Counted from the stretch's first letter, positions 8,230-18,417 are shown. The stretch: DNA of 64,000 nt from Mesorhizobium sp. Root102 (GCF_001425625.1 NZ_LMCP01000047.1:124001-188000); one strand, 5' to 3'. Notes: a model not told the origin generated them from the letters alone. Made by a program: numbers and translations.

Positions 8230-9288
8230 TTAAGCGGTGACGCCCTCTTCGCTTGAAGAGGAAGGAAAGACCGCCCTCAGCCGAGCTTCGACCTTGCCGC
8301 GCATTTGCCCAACCAGCGCCGCCACCGGCAGCAGCCGCTCGTGGTCGCCGGCGCGCAGCCGCATGAAGGGATGCAGCCGGTAAGACGAAATGGCGCCCCG
8401 CGAGCCGGCACCGGTACTGACATCGACAACGAGGATGCCGCCAACGCGGCCCGGCCATGGCTGGCGAGCAAAGGCGGTGCCGAGGAAATCGCCAAGCCCA
8501 TAAGCGACGATCGTCCTGCCGATCTTTTCCATCGGCTGCACGACATGGGCGTGATGGCCGGCGATCAGCCCGACGCCCTGCCCGGCCAGCCGCCTGGCCA
8601 GCACCCGCGTCTCGGCGCGCGGAAAATGCCGGAACTCCCAGTCCCAATGCGGCACGGCGCAAAGAAGATCGACACCATCGCGCGGCCAGTGCGCCGGATC
8701 GCTGTCCATCGATACACGCCCGGCGAACAGGCTTTCATCGGCGTTGCGCCACAGTGTGAAGGCGGCAAAGCCGATATCAAGCGGTCCGACCCGGACAGGC
8801 ACCACCGGACCGTTGGCGGCCAGGCCGACCGTGCGGATGCCAAGCCGCTGCAGCGCCGCGACCGTCTCGTCAAAACCGGCGACGCCCTGGTCGAGCACAT
8901 GGTTGTTGGCCAGCGAGAGCACGAGCTTTTCGCGCGCAATGCCGACCGCCGTCAGCGCCCCGGCCAGGAACCGTTCGCTCATCGCATGATGCGTGCCGAG
9001 CGTCGTCCCCAGCATCGCGCTTGGTCTGCCCACAACAGGACTTTCGCAATTGCCGATCACCAGATCGGCGGCGCCGAGCAGCGCCTTGATCGCCGGATCG
9101 CAGTCCGGCGCGCTGCGGTTGGCCACCGCCGAGATGTCGCCGACGAAGGCAAGCCGCACCGCTCGCTTCGGCGGCGGATCCATCAGCGTTCCCGCCATCG
9201 GCGCAAAGTCTCGTGCGTCGCCGGCGAGCGACGGCTTCACGAAACGCGGCAGCCAGGACAGCTTGTAGGAAAACGGATAGTTCGACAC
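8230..9288 (-). CDS. CapA family protein (PGA_cap, metallophosphatase fold)
   Basis: The protein matches the poly-gamma-glutamate capsule CapA family: LAFVGDISAVANRS, GAADLVIGNCESPVVGR, LSLANNHVLDQG, DLLCAVPHWDWEF and the terminal block IAGHHAHVVQPMEKIGRTIV followed by YGLGDFLGT. The Asp, Asn and His residues in these blocks form the calcineurin-like metal site. In rhizobia such genes are usually found without capB/capC, and the substrate is unknown. The start is uncertain: GTG 9288 gives 352 residues, ATG near 9197 is possible, and further extension would run into the divergent gene at 9396. Confidence 0.82.
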   Translation of the reverse strand: MSNYPFSYKLSWLPRFVKPSLAGDARDFAPMAGTLMDPPPKRAVRLAFVGDISAVANRSAPDCDPAIKALLGAADLVIGNCESPVVGRPSAMLGTTLGTHHAMSERFLAGALTAVGIAREKLVLSLANNHVLDQGVAGFDETVAALQRLGIRTVGLAANGPVVPVRVGPLDIGFAAFTLWRNADESLFAGRVSMDSDPAHWPRDGVDLLCAVPHWDWEFRHFPRAETRVLARRLAGQGVGLIAGHHAHVVQPMEKIGRTIVAYGLGDFLGTAFARQPWPGRVGGILVVDVSTGAGSRGAISSYRLHPFMRLRAGDHERLLPVAALVGQMRGKVEARLRAVFPSSSSEEGVTA

Positions 9289-9395
9289 GCGGCGCCCAAT
9301 TGTTTGCCCTGTGTAGACCGTCCGCGGGGCCGGTTGAAGCGCGACGCCGCAAATGGTGTATATTTGCTCTGCGCGACAAATATTGGGGGGAAGAG

Positions 9396-10652
9396 ATGAC
9401 ACGACTGGCAGGCCTGCTGACATCCGCTTTCATGCTGATTGTGCCGCTGTCTTCTGCGTCGGCGGCAATGCCCGAAGCGGCAACCGCACTGTTCGAGGCC
9501 AAGACCGTGGCTGCGCGCGACACCGCTCTCTCGACGCTGGAGGCCGCCGCGCCCAAGGACCCGGTATCAGCCTATGCCGCCGGCGCCGGCGAGTTCTTCA
9601 CCGCATTGGAGATCCTGGCCAGCGGCCTGCATCGCCATGGCTTCGAAAGCCCGCAATCCTTCATGCTGCCATTGATGCGGCTGCCGGTACCCGACAATCC
9701 CAATCCCGAGCCGCTGACCTATGAGCAGTTCCGCGCCATCCTGGTCGCCTTCCGCGACCGGCTGGAAAAATCCGCCGCCACGTTTGCGTCGGTGCCGGCA
9801 AACGCCGATATCGGCATGGTCATCGACCTCACCCGTACCGGCATCGACCTCAACGAGGACGGCACCATCACGCCTGATGAAAGCATGGCGGCGATCATCG
9901 CCTCGTTGTCGCGCGGCGGCATCTCGTCGGACGGCGTCACTCCCGCACTGACATTCCGCTTCGACCGCGCCGACGGTTTCTGGCTGCAGGGCTATGCCGA
10001 ATTCCTGATGGCGCAGGCCGATTTCTGGCTGGCGCATGATTTCAGGAGCACCTTCGACGGCTCGTTCCACATGCTGTTCCCGCGCGCCAAGCTGCCGTTG
10101 CAGGATATTCTCGTGCCGCCGGCCGCCGACATGGGCAGCAGCATCTTCTCCTCGGAATGGCGCATCGCGGATTTCATCTCGATGGTGCATCTCATCAACT
10201 GGCCGGTGGTCGAGCCGGAGCGCCGGCAAGCAGCGCGCCGCCATCTGCTGGAAATGATCCGGCTGTCACGCGAAGACTGGAAGGCGATCCGCGCCGAGAC
10301 TGATAATGACCGCGAATGGCTGCCGGCACCGCAGCAGAAGGGCGAGAACCCGCTCACCGGCCTCGAAGTCGGCGAAGAGCAGGTCCAAGCCTGGCTCGCC
10401 GCCCTGAGCATGGCCGAGGATCTCCTGGAGGGCCGCAAGCTGCTGCCGCATTTCCGCATCACCGGCCTAGGCATCAACATGAAGCGTTTCTTCGACGACC
10501 CAAAAAACTTCGACCTGGTGCTGTCGATCACCGGCCCGGCCATCGCGCCCTATCTCGAAAGCGGCACGATCCTGACCAGCGACGATTTCGACCAAATCCA
10601 GCGTGAGTTCGGCGGTGGCGGGTTTCTGACTTTTGCGCTTTGGTTCAACTGA
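9396..10652 (+). CDS. Secreted protein with an EF-hand-like loop
   Basis: ATG 9396 follows GGGGGGAAGAG and begins a Sec signal peptide (MTRLAGLLTSAFMLIVPLSS, cleavage near SASAA). The mature 390 residues are not assigned to a family. Around residue 150 the sequence DLNEDGTITPDE matches the calcium-binding EF-hand loop (DxNxDGxIxxxE), in a helical context. A later block, RITGLGINMKRFFDDPKNFD, is also distinctive. It is divergent from the CapA gene. A periplasmic calcium-binding role is an inference from one loop only. Confidence 0.75.
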   Translation: MTRLAGLLTSAFMLIVPLSSASAAMPEAATALFEAKTVAARDTALSTLEAAAPKDPVSAYAAGAGEFFTALEILASGLHRHGFESPQSFMLPLMRLPVPDNPNPEPLTYEQFRAILVAFRDRLEKSAATFASVPANADIGMVIDLTRTGIDLNEDGTITPDESMAAIIASLSRGGISSDGVTPALTFRFDRADGFWLQGYAEFLMAQADFWLAHDFRSTFDGSFHMLFPRAKLPLQDILVPPAADMGSSIFSSEWRIADFISMVHLINWPVVEPERRQAARRHLLEMIRLSREDWKAIRAETDNDREWLPAPQQKGENPLTGLEVGEEQVQAWLAALSMAEDLLEGRKLLPHFRITGLGINMKRFFDDPKNFDLVLSITGPAIAPYLESGTILTSDDFDQIQREFGGGGFLTFALWFN

Positions 10653-11073
10653 GCGGCCGCCCGGGCGGAGAAATTGCGACAGGCAGCCGACAGTTTTGCC
10701 GGTGACAGGCGCCTTTTTAGGCAATTCCTGCTGGCAATCGCTTCGCCGCATCTATCGCGGGAAGGCGCTGCGTAAAAAAATCGCAGGGGCCGTTCGCTTG
10801 ACTTGGCCGACAAAAACGGGCAGCAAAACAGGCTTGGAAGGGCAGCAACACCACTTCCTTGGTCGTGGAGAAGCCATTTTTGGCAAGCATCCACATCTCG
10901 TCGTTGGTTTTGAGAGGGATTGATTAACCAACTTTGTCCATATTTTGAAGCAATCGGCAACCAACGACAGGCGCGGCAAACGCGTCGGGGACCACCTGGG
11001 ATCACTCGCAGAATGGTCGTCGCGGCTCACAAGGCCACGTACGGGGAAAACCGATTGGAGCGAGATTGGTTGC
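10653..11073. other. Noncoding region upstream of the Tlde1-like gene
   Basis: No gene is supported in these 421 bases. An in-frame extension from TTG 10945 into the next gene lacks a ribosome-binding site and reads as low-quality sequence. CTTGACTTGGCCGACAAAA near 10797 could hold a -35 element for the downstream gene, which would then have a long leader. Confidence 0.4.
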
Positions 11074-12675
11074 ATGGCGTTGTCGAGTAAACAAAAAATA
11101 ATCTGGGAACAGCGTGAAGGCGGCGAGTTCGTCGATCCACCGCGTTCCTCTTCCTTCAATGCTGGCCGGGTCGTCCGCTTGATCGCATTGCCTTGCGCCA
11201 GCACCGCCATCGGCCTTTGGCTGATCGGCACCATGGCCGGCCTCAGCTCCGTCGGCGCCTCGCTTTCGGCGACATCGGGTGGCCTGCCGCAAACGCTGTC
11301 GATGTCGGGATCGCTCGCCCTTGCCGACCCGTCGAAACAGCATTTCTTGAAAGCGCCGTTCGTGCTGGCCAATGCTCATGGCGGCGTGCAGGCGCTGCGT
11401 GACCATGCCGTGCAATGCGGCGCGAGCTGCTTCAAACTGGCTGGGGTGAGCCCTCCGGCGGAGAAATCCGCGCGCCTTGTGGCGCAGGCAAAGCCCGTAC
11501 CCACCGTTGCAAAGTCGAAATCGCAGGAACGCTTCGAACGCATGGAAGCGTCGCTGTCGCCGATGAAGCTCGCTGCTGTCTTCGCAAGTGCCGGCAAGCC
11601 TGCCCTGGCAGCCAACACACCCGCACTTCCGGTCATTTCCAGCGTCGCACCGCAAGTTACCAAGGCGTCGCTGGTGCCATCCGTCCAGGTCATGGCCAGC
11701 CTGTCGGATGACATGCCGGCTCCGGCGGCGGAACGCTTCGCTCGGCTGGATACCGGCTCAGTGGTCGTGCAGACCGCGCCGGCCCCGTCGGGCTTTGCCC
11801 AGTCGGACGCAAGGACGCCAGACAATTCGCAGCTGGCACTGGCTCTCGTCCAGTCACTGCCGGTCGACGACGAGGCGTTCGCCTCGCCGTTGCCGATCGA
11901 GGAATCGCCGGCTGACGTCGCGGTTTCGCCCGTCGAAACCCAGCAGGACCAACCCGGCGATGCCGCCTCGCTGCCGGACGCGCTGACCGACGACGTGCCA
12001 TTGCCGACCCGCCGCCCGCAATTCGACGCGCCGCAGCAGCCCAAAATCGTGCAGCAGCAGTCCAAGCCCGTCCAGCAGCCGAAGCCGGCGCGCGAGACCG
12101 TCCAGCAGGCCAAGCCGGCAAAGCCGGCGCGTCAGGGCCGGCCGGCCGATGGGGGCGACGTGTTGGCCTATGCCAAGCCGGACACGCCTTCGGGTGGCCT
12201 TGGCAAGGCATTCAGGAACCTGTTCAATTCGCCAGGGTCCAGGAGCGGCGCGGGCAATGGCGTCGCCGTCTACGACATTAGCAGCGCGACCGTCTACATG
12301 CCTGACGGCTCGAGGCTTGAGGCGCATTCAGGCGTCGGCGCCATGGCGGACCAGCCGCGCTATGCCGACCAGAAGAACCGCGGACCGACACCGCCCAACA
12401 CCTACAATCTGTCGCTGCGCGAGTCGCGCTTTCATGGTGTGGAGGCTTTGCGCCTGACACCGGTCGATGGCCGCAACAAATACAATCGCGACGGCTTTCT
12501 GGCCCATACCTACCTGCTTCGGGGCCGCTACGCCCAGTCGAGCGGTTGCGTCGCCTTCAAGGACTATGCGCGCTTCCTCGCCGCCTTCAAGAAGGGCAAA
12601 ATCAAACGCCTCGTTGTGGTGCCGCGCCTGAACGGATCGCCGACGCAGGTCGCTTCAGCAGCCAGGGGCGTGTAG
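11074..12675 (+). CDS. Membrane-anchored Tlde1/L,D-transpeptidase-like protein (DUF2778)
   Basis: From ATG 11074 the product is 533 residues. Order: short cytosolic start; one transmembrane segment (about residues 34-58, VVRLIALPCASTAIGLWLIG); a long Ala/Pro/Gln-rich linker with repeats such as QQPKIVQQQSKPVQQPKPA; and a C-terminal domain from about residue 390 (VAVYDISSATVYMPDG to HTYLLRGRYAQSSGCVAFKD). The H-x-n-SSGC arrangement resembles the L,D-transpeptidase active site, and the region matches DUF2778/Tlde1, known from type VI secretion effectors that cut or exchange peptidoglycan stem peptides. Here the membrane anchor and absence of T6SS genes suggest a resident cell-wall enzyme. Confidence 0.8.
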   Translation: MALSSKQKIIWEQREGGEFVDPPRSSSFNAGRVVRLIALPCASTAIGLWLIGTMAGLSSVGASLSATSGGLPQTLSMSGSLALADPSKQHFLKAPFVLANAHGGVQALRDHAVQCGASCFKLAGVSPPAEKSARLVAQAKPVPTVAKSKSQERFERMEASLSPMKLAAVFASAGKPALAANTPALPVISSVAPQVTKASLVPSVQVMASLSDDMPAPAAERFARLDTGSVVVQTAPAPSGFAQSDARTPDNSQLALALVQSLPVDDEAFASPLPIEESPADVAVSPVETQQDQPGDAASLPDALTDDVPLPTRRPQFDAPQQPKIVQQQSKPVQQPKPARETVQQAKPAKPARQGRPADGGDVLAYAKPDTPSGGLGKAFRNLFNSPGSRSGAGNGVAVYDISSATVYMPDGSRLEAHSGVGAMADQPRYADQKNRGPTPPNTYNLSLRESRFHGVEALRLTPVDGRNKYNRDGFLAHTYLLRGRYAQSSGCVAFKDYARFLAAFKKGKIKRLVVVPRLNGSPTQVASAARGV

Positions 12676-12794
12676 GCTTTCGGCCGCACCTTCCCGCCTG
12701 CTCCTGACAGCCTGCTGTCAGGAGCGGCAGCTGGCGGCACGCCTCACCTCATCTCACTCTTTCCATTTTGGCCAGGAAATCCCATATTCGGGAC

Positions 12795-15700
12795 ATGGCC
12801 AAATCTCCCGATAAGAAAACGCCGCCGACGGCGAATGACGACCGCGCCGCGCCGAAGCGGCGCAGCCCGCTGACCGATTTCCTCGACGCCTCGGAGCCGC
12901 TGCACAGAGCCGGCTTCGCCGAGATGCCGCAGCCGGAGCTCTCGGGCACGCCGCTGACCGGTTCGATCGCGGATTGGGCCGAGCAGATCGAGCAGGAAGC
13001 CGAACGAGACGGGCGCCGAATCTCCCCCCTTGAGGGGGAGATGTCGCCGAAGGCGACAGAGGGGGTCGCCGCAGAAGGCACCACCAAGACATCGAATCCG
13101 GTCGAACCGACCCCACCCGGCGGCTCCGCCGCCACCCTCCCCTCAAGGGGGAGGGAGAGCGCCAAGTCGAAGAAGATACCCGAGCGCTCAAGCTCGCCGG
13201 GGCGCAGCTCGCGCGGCACCTCGATGGGTGGCGCGGCAACGGCCAGGGAGCGCACGGCAGCCGGCCTCAATCCGGTCGCCGGTCTCGACATCTCGCTGGA
13301 AGACGCCGAGACGATGGCCTCTGGCAGCGTCACCGCGACGGTGGCCGCGCTGTCGGCGCTGATCGAATCCGGCAACCCGCTGCACAAGGACGGCGTGCTG
13401 TGGACGCCGCACCGCCCTGCCCTCCCCGAAAAATCCGAAGGCGGCATTACCATCAAGATGGTGTCGGATTTCGAACCGGCCGGCGACCAGCCGACCGCGA
13501 TCAAGGATCTGGTCGAAGGCGTCGACAACAACGACCGCACCCAGGTGCTGCTCGGCGTCACCGGCTCCGGAAAAACCTTCACCATGGCCAAGGTGATCGA
13601 GGAGACGCAGCGCCCCGCTTTGATCCTGGCGCCGAACAAGACGCTGGCGGCACAGCTCTATTCCGAGTTCAAGAAATTCTTCCCGGAAAACGCCGTCGAG
13701 TATTTCGTCTCCTATTACGACTATTACCAGCCGGAAGCCTACGTTCCGCGCACCGACACCTTCATCGAGAAGGAATCCTCGATCAACGAACAGATCGACC
13801 GCATGCGCCATTCGGCGACGCGTTCGCTGCTCGAGCGCGACGACGTCATCATCGTCGCCTCGGTGTCCTGCATCTACGGTATCGGCTCGGTCGAGACCTA
13901 TACGGCGATGACCTTCCAGATGCAGATCGGCGACCGGCTCGACCAGCGCGCCCTGCTCGCCGATCTCGTCGCCCAGCAATACAAACGCCAGGACATCAAC
14001 TTCGTCCGCGGCTCGTTTCGCGTGCGCGGCGACACGATCGAGATCTTCCCGGCCCACTTGGAAGATCGCGCGTGGCGCATTTCGATGTTCGGCGACGAGA
14101 TCGAGCAGATCACCGAGTTCGATCCGCTGACCGGCCAGAAGACCGGCGAGCTGAAAAGCGTCAAGATCTACGCCAACTCGCACTATGTGACGCCGCGCCC
14201 GACCCTCAACCAGGCGATCAAGTCGATCAAGGAAGAGCTCAAGCACCGTCTGGTCGAGCTGGAACGGGCCGGCCGCCTGCTGGAGGCGCAGCGGCTGGAA
14301 CAGCGCACCCGTTTCGACCTCGAGATGCTGGAAGCCACCGGCTCCTGCGCCGGCATCGAGAACTATTCGCGCTATCTCACCGGGCGCCAGCCGGGCGATC
14401 CGCCGCCGACGCTGTTCGAGTACATTCCCGACAATGCGCTGGTCTTCATCGACGAAAGCCACGTCACCGTGCCGCAGATCGGCGGCATGTATCGCGGCGA
14501 CTTTCGGCGCAAGGCGACGCTGGCCGAATACGGCTTCCGTCTGCCGTCCTGCATGGACAACCGGCCGCTGCGCTTCGAGGAATGGGACGCCATGCGTCCG
14601 CTTTCGGTTGCGGTCTCGGCGACGCCGGGCGGCTGGGAAATGGAACAGGCCGGCGGCGTCTTCGCCGAACAGGTCATCCGCCCGACCGGGCTGATCGATC
14701 CGCCGGTCGAGGTGCGCCCGGCCAAGAACCAGGTCGACGATGTCGTCGGCGAGATCCGCGACACCACCAAGGCCGGCTACCGCACGCTCGTCACCGTTCT
14801 GACCAAGCGCATGGCCGAGGACCTGACCGAATATCTGCACGAGCAAGGCATCCGCGTCCGCTACATGCACTCCGACATCGACACGCTGGAGCGCATCGAA
14901 ATCCTGCGCGATTTGCGGCTTGGCGCCTTCGATGTACTGGTCGGCATCAACCTGCTGCGTGAAGGCCTCGACATTCCCGAATGCGGCTTCGTCGCCATTC
15001 TCGATGCCGACAAGGAAGGCTTTCTGCGCTCGGAAACCTCGCTGATCCAGACCATCGGCCGCGCCGCCCGCAACGTCGATGGCAAGGTCATCCTCTATGC
15101 CGACCAGGTCACCGGCTCGATGGAGCGGGCGATGGCCGAAACCAACCGACGCCGCGAAAAGCAGGTGGAGTGGAACGAGGCCAACGGCATCACCCCGGAA
15201 TCGGTCAAGTCGCGCATCTCCGACATTCTGGATTCGGTCTACGAGAAGGACCATGTCCGCGCCGACATCTCGCAGTTCACCGACAGCGCCGGCGCCATGA
15301 TGGGCAACAATCTGAAGGCCCATCTCGACGCCATGGACAAGCAGATGCGCGACGCCGCCGCCAATCTCGATTTCGAGAAGGCCGCCCGCATTCGCGACGA
15401 GATCAAGCGGCTGCGCGAGATGGAACTGTCCATCTCCGAAGACCCGCTGGCCAAATATGCCGACATGGAAAGCCCTGTCTCGGGCCGCGAAAAGGGCAAG
15501 CACAACAAGGGCGTGGCCAAACATCGCACATCAGAGGAACAGGAGCGTTTCCGCAAGCTCGACGAGGCACGTGCCGCCGAAGCGACAGCCCGGCCCAACC
15601 TCTTCCGCAAGCCTGATCTCGACCAGATGGGCGCCGATGGCGCCGTGCCGGTGAAGAAGCCGCTGTTTTCCAAGCCGTCGCTCGACGCCATGGGCCCGGG

Positions 15701-16073
15701 CACCGACATGCCGACGCCGGCCGGCGCGGTGTCACGCTCGCTGTTCAAGAAGCAGTCGGCCGAAGAGGCGCACGGCTCCGATTTCGGCATTCCGGGCGAG
15801 CCGGTCAAGCCACTGTTCAAGAAGAACTCGCTGGATGAAATGACCATGAGGCGCACGGAAAAGCCGGTCGAGGGAAAAGTGCCAACAAAGCCCCAGCCGA
15901 TCTCCCCCCCAGTGGGGGAGATGCCCGGCAGGGCAGAGGGCGGCGCGAAGGAACGCGACGATTCCGCCAAGCCGATCGTCCGCCAGCGCGCCGGCATCGG
16001 CTCCTACGAGGATCCAGGCGACGCCCGCCGCGAAAAGCGCCGGCCCGGCAAGACGGGACGGCCGGGGCGGTAG
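12795..16073 (+). CDS. uvrB: Excinuclease ABC subunit B, with long N- and C-terminal extensions
   Basis: UvrB is the damage-verifying helicase-like subunit of nucleotide excision repair, acting between UvrA and UvrC. Motifs: LLGVTGSGKTFTM (Walker A, near residue 257), YYDYYQPEAYVPRTDTF (beta-hairpin), VFIDESHVTVPQIGGMYRGD (Walker B/DEAD-like), SATPGGWE, INLLREGLDIPE, QTIGRAARN, and a UVR domain near residues 845-875 (DKQMRDAAANLDFEKAARIR). ATG 12795 (MAKSPDKK) is preferred over TTG 12768. The product is 1092 residues against about 670 in most bacteria: some 215 extra at the N terminus and 200 at the C terminus. Both extensions contain in-frame palindromic-repeat sequence, and the C-terminal one has a repeated LF-K-SLD-M motif. 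Confidence 0.97.
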   Translation: MAKSPDKKTPPTANDDRAAPKRRSPLTDFLDASEPLHRAGFAEMPQPELSGTPLTGSIADWAEQIEQEAERDGRRISPLEGEMSPKATEGVAAEGTTKTSNPVEPTPPGGSAATLPSRGRESAKSKKIPERSSSPGRSSRGTSMGGAATARERTAAGLNPVAGLDISLEDAETMASGSVTATVAALSALIESGNPLHKDGVLWTPHRPALPEKSEGGITIKMVSDFEPAGDQPTAIKDLVEGVDNNDRTQVLLGVTGSGKTFTMAKVIEETQRPALILAPNKTLAAQLYSEFKKFFPENAVEYFVSYYDYYQPEAYVPRTDTFIEKESSINEQIDRMRHSATRSLLERDDVIIVASVSCIYGIGSVETYTAMTFQMQIGDRLDQRALLADLVAQQYKRQDINFVRGSFRVRGDTIEIFPAHLEDRAWRISMFGDEIEQITEFDPLTGQKTGELKSVKIYANSHYVTPRPTLNQAIKSIKEELKHRLVELERAGRLLEAQRLEQRTRFDLEMLEATGSCAGIENYSRYLTGRQPGDPPPTLFEYIPDNALVFIDESHVTVPQIGGMYRGDFRRKATLAEYGFRLPSCMDNRPLRFEEWDAMRPLSVAVSATPGGWEMEQAGGVFAEQVIRPTGLIDPPVEVRPAKNQVDDVVGEIRDTTKAGYRTLVTVLTKRMAEDLTEYLHEQGIRVRYMHSDIDTLERIEILRDLRLGAFDVLVGINLLREGLDIPECGFVAILDADKEGFLRSETSLIQTIGRAARNVDGKVILYADQVTGSMERAMAETNRRREKQVEWNEANGITPESVKSRISDILDSVYEKDHVRADISQFTDSAGAMMGNNLKAHLDAMDKQMRDAAANLDFEKAARIRDEIKRLREMELSISEDPLAKYADMESPVSGREKGKHNKGVAKHRTSEEQERFRKLDEARAAEATARPNLFRKPDLDQMGADGAVPVKKPLFSKPSLDAMGPGTDMPTPAGAVSRSLFKKQSAEEAHGSDFGIPGEPVKPLFKKNSLDEMTMRRTEKPVEGKVPTKPQPISPPVGEMPGRAEGGAKERDDSAKPIVRQRAGIGSYEDPGDARREKRRPGKTGRPGR
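13021..13158. repeat. Palindromic element inserted in frame in uvrB (N-terminal extension)
   Basis: The segment is bounded by two hairpins, TCTCCCCC/GGGGGAGA at 13021-13041 and CCCTCCCC/GGGGAGGG at 13135-13155, with smaller GTCGCC/GGCGAC and GGCGG/CCGCC hairpins inside. This is the architecture of a common rhizobial intergenic element, here translated as SPLEGEMSPKATEGV and onward at about residues 76-120. It leaves the uvrB frame intact. Confidence 0.7.
15901..15950. repeat. Second palindromic element inside uvrB (C-terminal extension)
   Basis: CTCCCCCC-CAGT-GGGGGAG at 15902-15920, followed by a GCCC/GGGC arm, is a short version of the same element type. It is read as SPPVGEMPGRAEGGA (about residues 1036-1050), parallel to SPLEGEM in the N-terminal copy. 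It is also in frame. Confidence 0.6.
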
Positions 16074-16136
16074 GAAGCTGCAGCTTCGAGTCTGCGATCG
16101 GTTGCGGATTTCAGATGCCGTCGCTTAGAATAGGTG

Positions 16137-16472
16137 ATGGTCGTCGTTCGCAGACTTGATGAAGAGGAGTTCAAGGCTTGCTTCGCCGAGCCAATGACGA
16201 ATGTCACCGCGACGGCGAATGCTGTCGTAGACATATGGCCCTATGTCGACGCGCTAAATCTGGACGAAATCGGCGTGCCCTATTTGAACGACGTCCATTA
16301 TGTTTACCGAGACGCCCAAAATCGGTTTGATCAAGTTTCGATTGGCACCGGAAGGGTCAACGCCCTGCTTGTGATTGTCATCGATCTCGGCAGAAGCGCG
16401 GTTTTCGGGCATTTCCTGCTCGACTTGAACAAGGAATATGGATTGACCGGCGGTCACCTAAGGTCTGTCTGA
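16137..16472 (+). CDS. Small protein of unknown function
   Basis: A 111-residue product starting MVVVRRLDEEEFKACFAEPM. The sequence is balanced and looks like a folded alpha/beta protein (VNALLVIVIDLGRSAVFGHF, LLDLNKEYGLTGG), but I do not recognise a family. A GTG lies one codon before the ATG at 16137. It sits alone between uvrB and the ABC-F leader, with base composition less GC-rich than its neighbours, which could mean recent acquisition. It is not obviously linked to either neighbour. Confidence 0.55.
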   Translation: MVVVRRLDEEEFKACFAEPMTNVTATANAVVDIWPYVDALNLDEIGVPYLNDVHYVYRDAQNRFDQVSIGTGRVNALLVIVIDLGRSAVFGHFLLDLNKEYGLTGGHLRSV

Positions 16473-16532
16473 CTTTCGCCTTCGACAGCCGGTGACAGCC
16501 TTGAGGTCGACTACGTGCCTTGGACCGGCCCC

Positions 16533-16560
16533 TTGTCTCCACCCCCGCCTTTGGTGTAAT
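16533..16560 (+). promoter_or_regulatory. Candidate sigma70-type promoter of the ABC-F leader transcript
   Basis: TTGTCT at 16533-16538 and TGTAAT at 16555-16560 are separated by 16 bases. A start a few bases later would place the leader ORF at 16604 about 35-40 bases into the transcript. Found by eye only. Confidence 0.4.
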
Positions 16561-16603
16561 CGCTCCCGCACACTCAACGTCTTGTCTTGAAAGGAGGGCT
16601 CAC

Positions 16604-16675
16604 GTGTTCGATTTTTCTCGTCACCATCGTCAGCGTGGCCCGATTTCTGCCCTGCGAGCTTGCTTGCAGGGCTGA
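16604..16675 (+). CDS. Putative 23-residue leader peptide upstream of the ABC-F gene
   Basis: A near-perfect Shine-Dalgarno (AAGGAGG, 16591-16597) stands six bases before GTG 16604. The frame starts VFDFSRHHRQRG and ends at TGA 16675, 135 bases before the ABC-F start. It is the best ribosome-binding site in the neighbourhood yet leads into a tiny ORF rich in Arg and His codons, the signature of a regulatory leader. ABC-F genes in other bacteria (for example vmlR and msrD) are known to be controlled by ribosome stalling on leader peptides. A coincidental short ORF remains possible. Confidence 0.55.
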   Translation: MFDFSRHHRQRGPISALRACLQG

Positions 16676-16712
16676 CCAGGGACGGTCCGGGTTTTTCCCG
16701 CTTCGATTTTTT
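16649..16712 (+). promoter_or_regulatory. Possible attenuator hairpins before the ABC-F gene
   Basis: GCCCTGC (16649-16655) pairs with GCAGGGC (16666-16672) around a 10-base loop, overlapping the end of the leader ORF, so a translating ribosome would cover it. Downstream, CGGG-TTTTT-CCCG (16688-16700) is followed by six T at 16707-16712. The second stem is short, so termination there is uncertain. Confidence 0.35.
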
Positions 16713-16810
16713 GGTCTGCCCTTCGTGGTGCGCAACGCCGAGCCTGATGGCCAGCATGCGCACCGTCAAAGTGCATTGAGCCGGGTTCCGGCAAGACCAG
16801 AGAAATCAAC

Positions 16811-18337
<1,527 letters not shown>

Positions 18338-18366
18338 GCCTAACGGATCATGAGGGTCGACTGGCG

Positions 18367-18417
18367 TGTAAATTATTTGCTTACAGAATCTTGTTTTTTG
18401 TAAGCAATCTGTTTACA
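18367..18417. promoter_or_regulatory. Large inverted repeat, probable higBA operator
   Basis: TGTAAATTATTTGCTTACA (18367-18385) and TGTAAGCAATCTGTTTACA (18399-18417) are inverted copies matching at 15 of 19 positions with a 13-base spacer. The site is AT-rich, ends seven bases before the higB start, and probably covers the promoter. HigA-type antitoxins usually bind such dyads to repress their own operon. Confidence 0.65.

Noticed and set aside
10700..10716. GGTG-ACAGG-CGCC followed by TTTTT after the gene at 9396-10652, as a terminator
   Set aside because: The stem is only four pairs with a wobble, too weak to call.
13188..15524. A very long open frame antisense to uvrB (and similar ones antisense to the 1-2.4 kb, petB and ychF regions)
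   Set aside because: They are mirror effects of high third-position GC in real genes. They have no ribosome-binding sites, compositions biased to Arg, Gly, His and Asp, and overlap fully convincing genes on the other strand.
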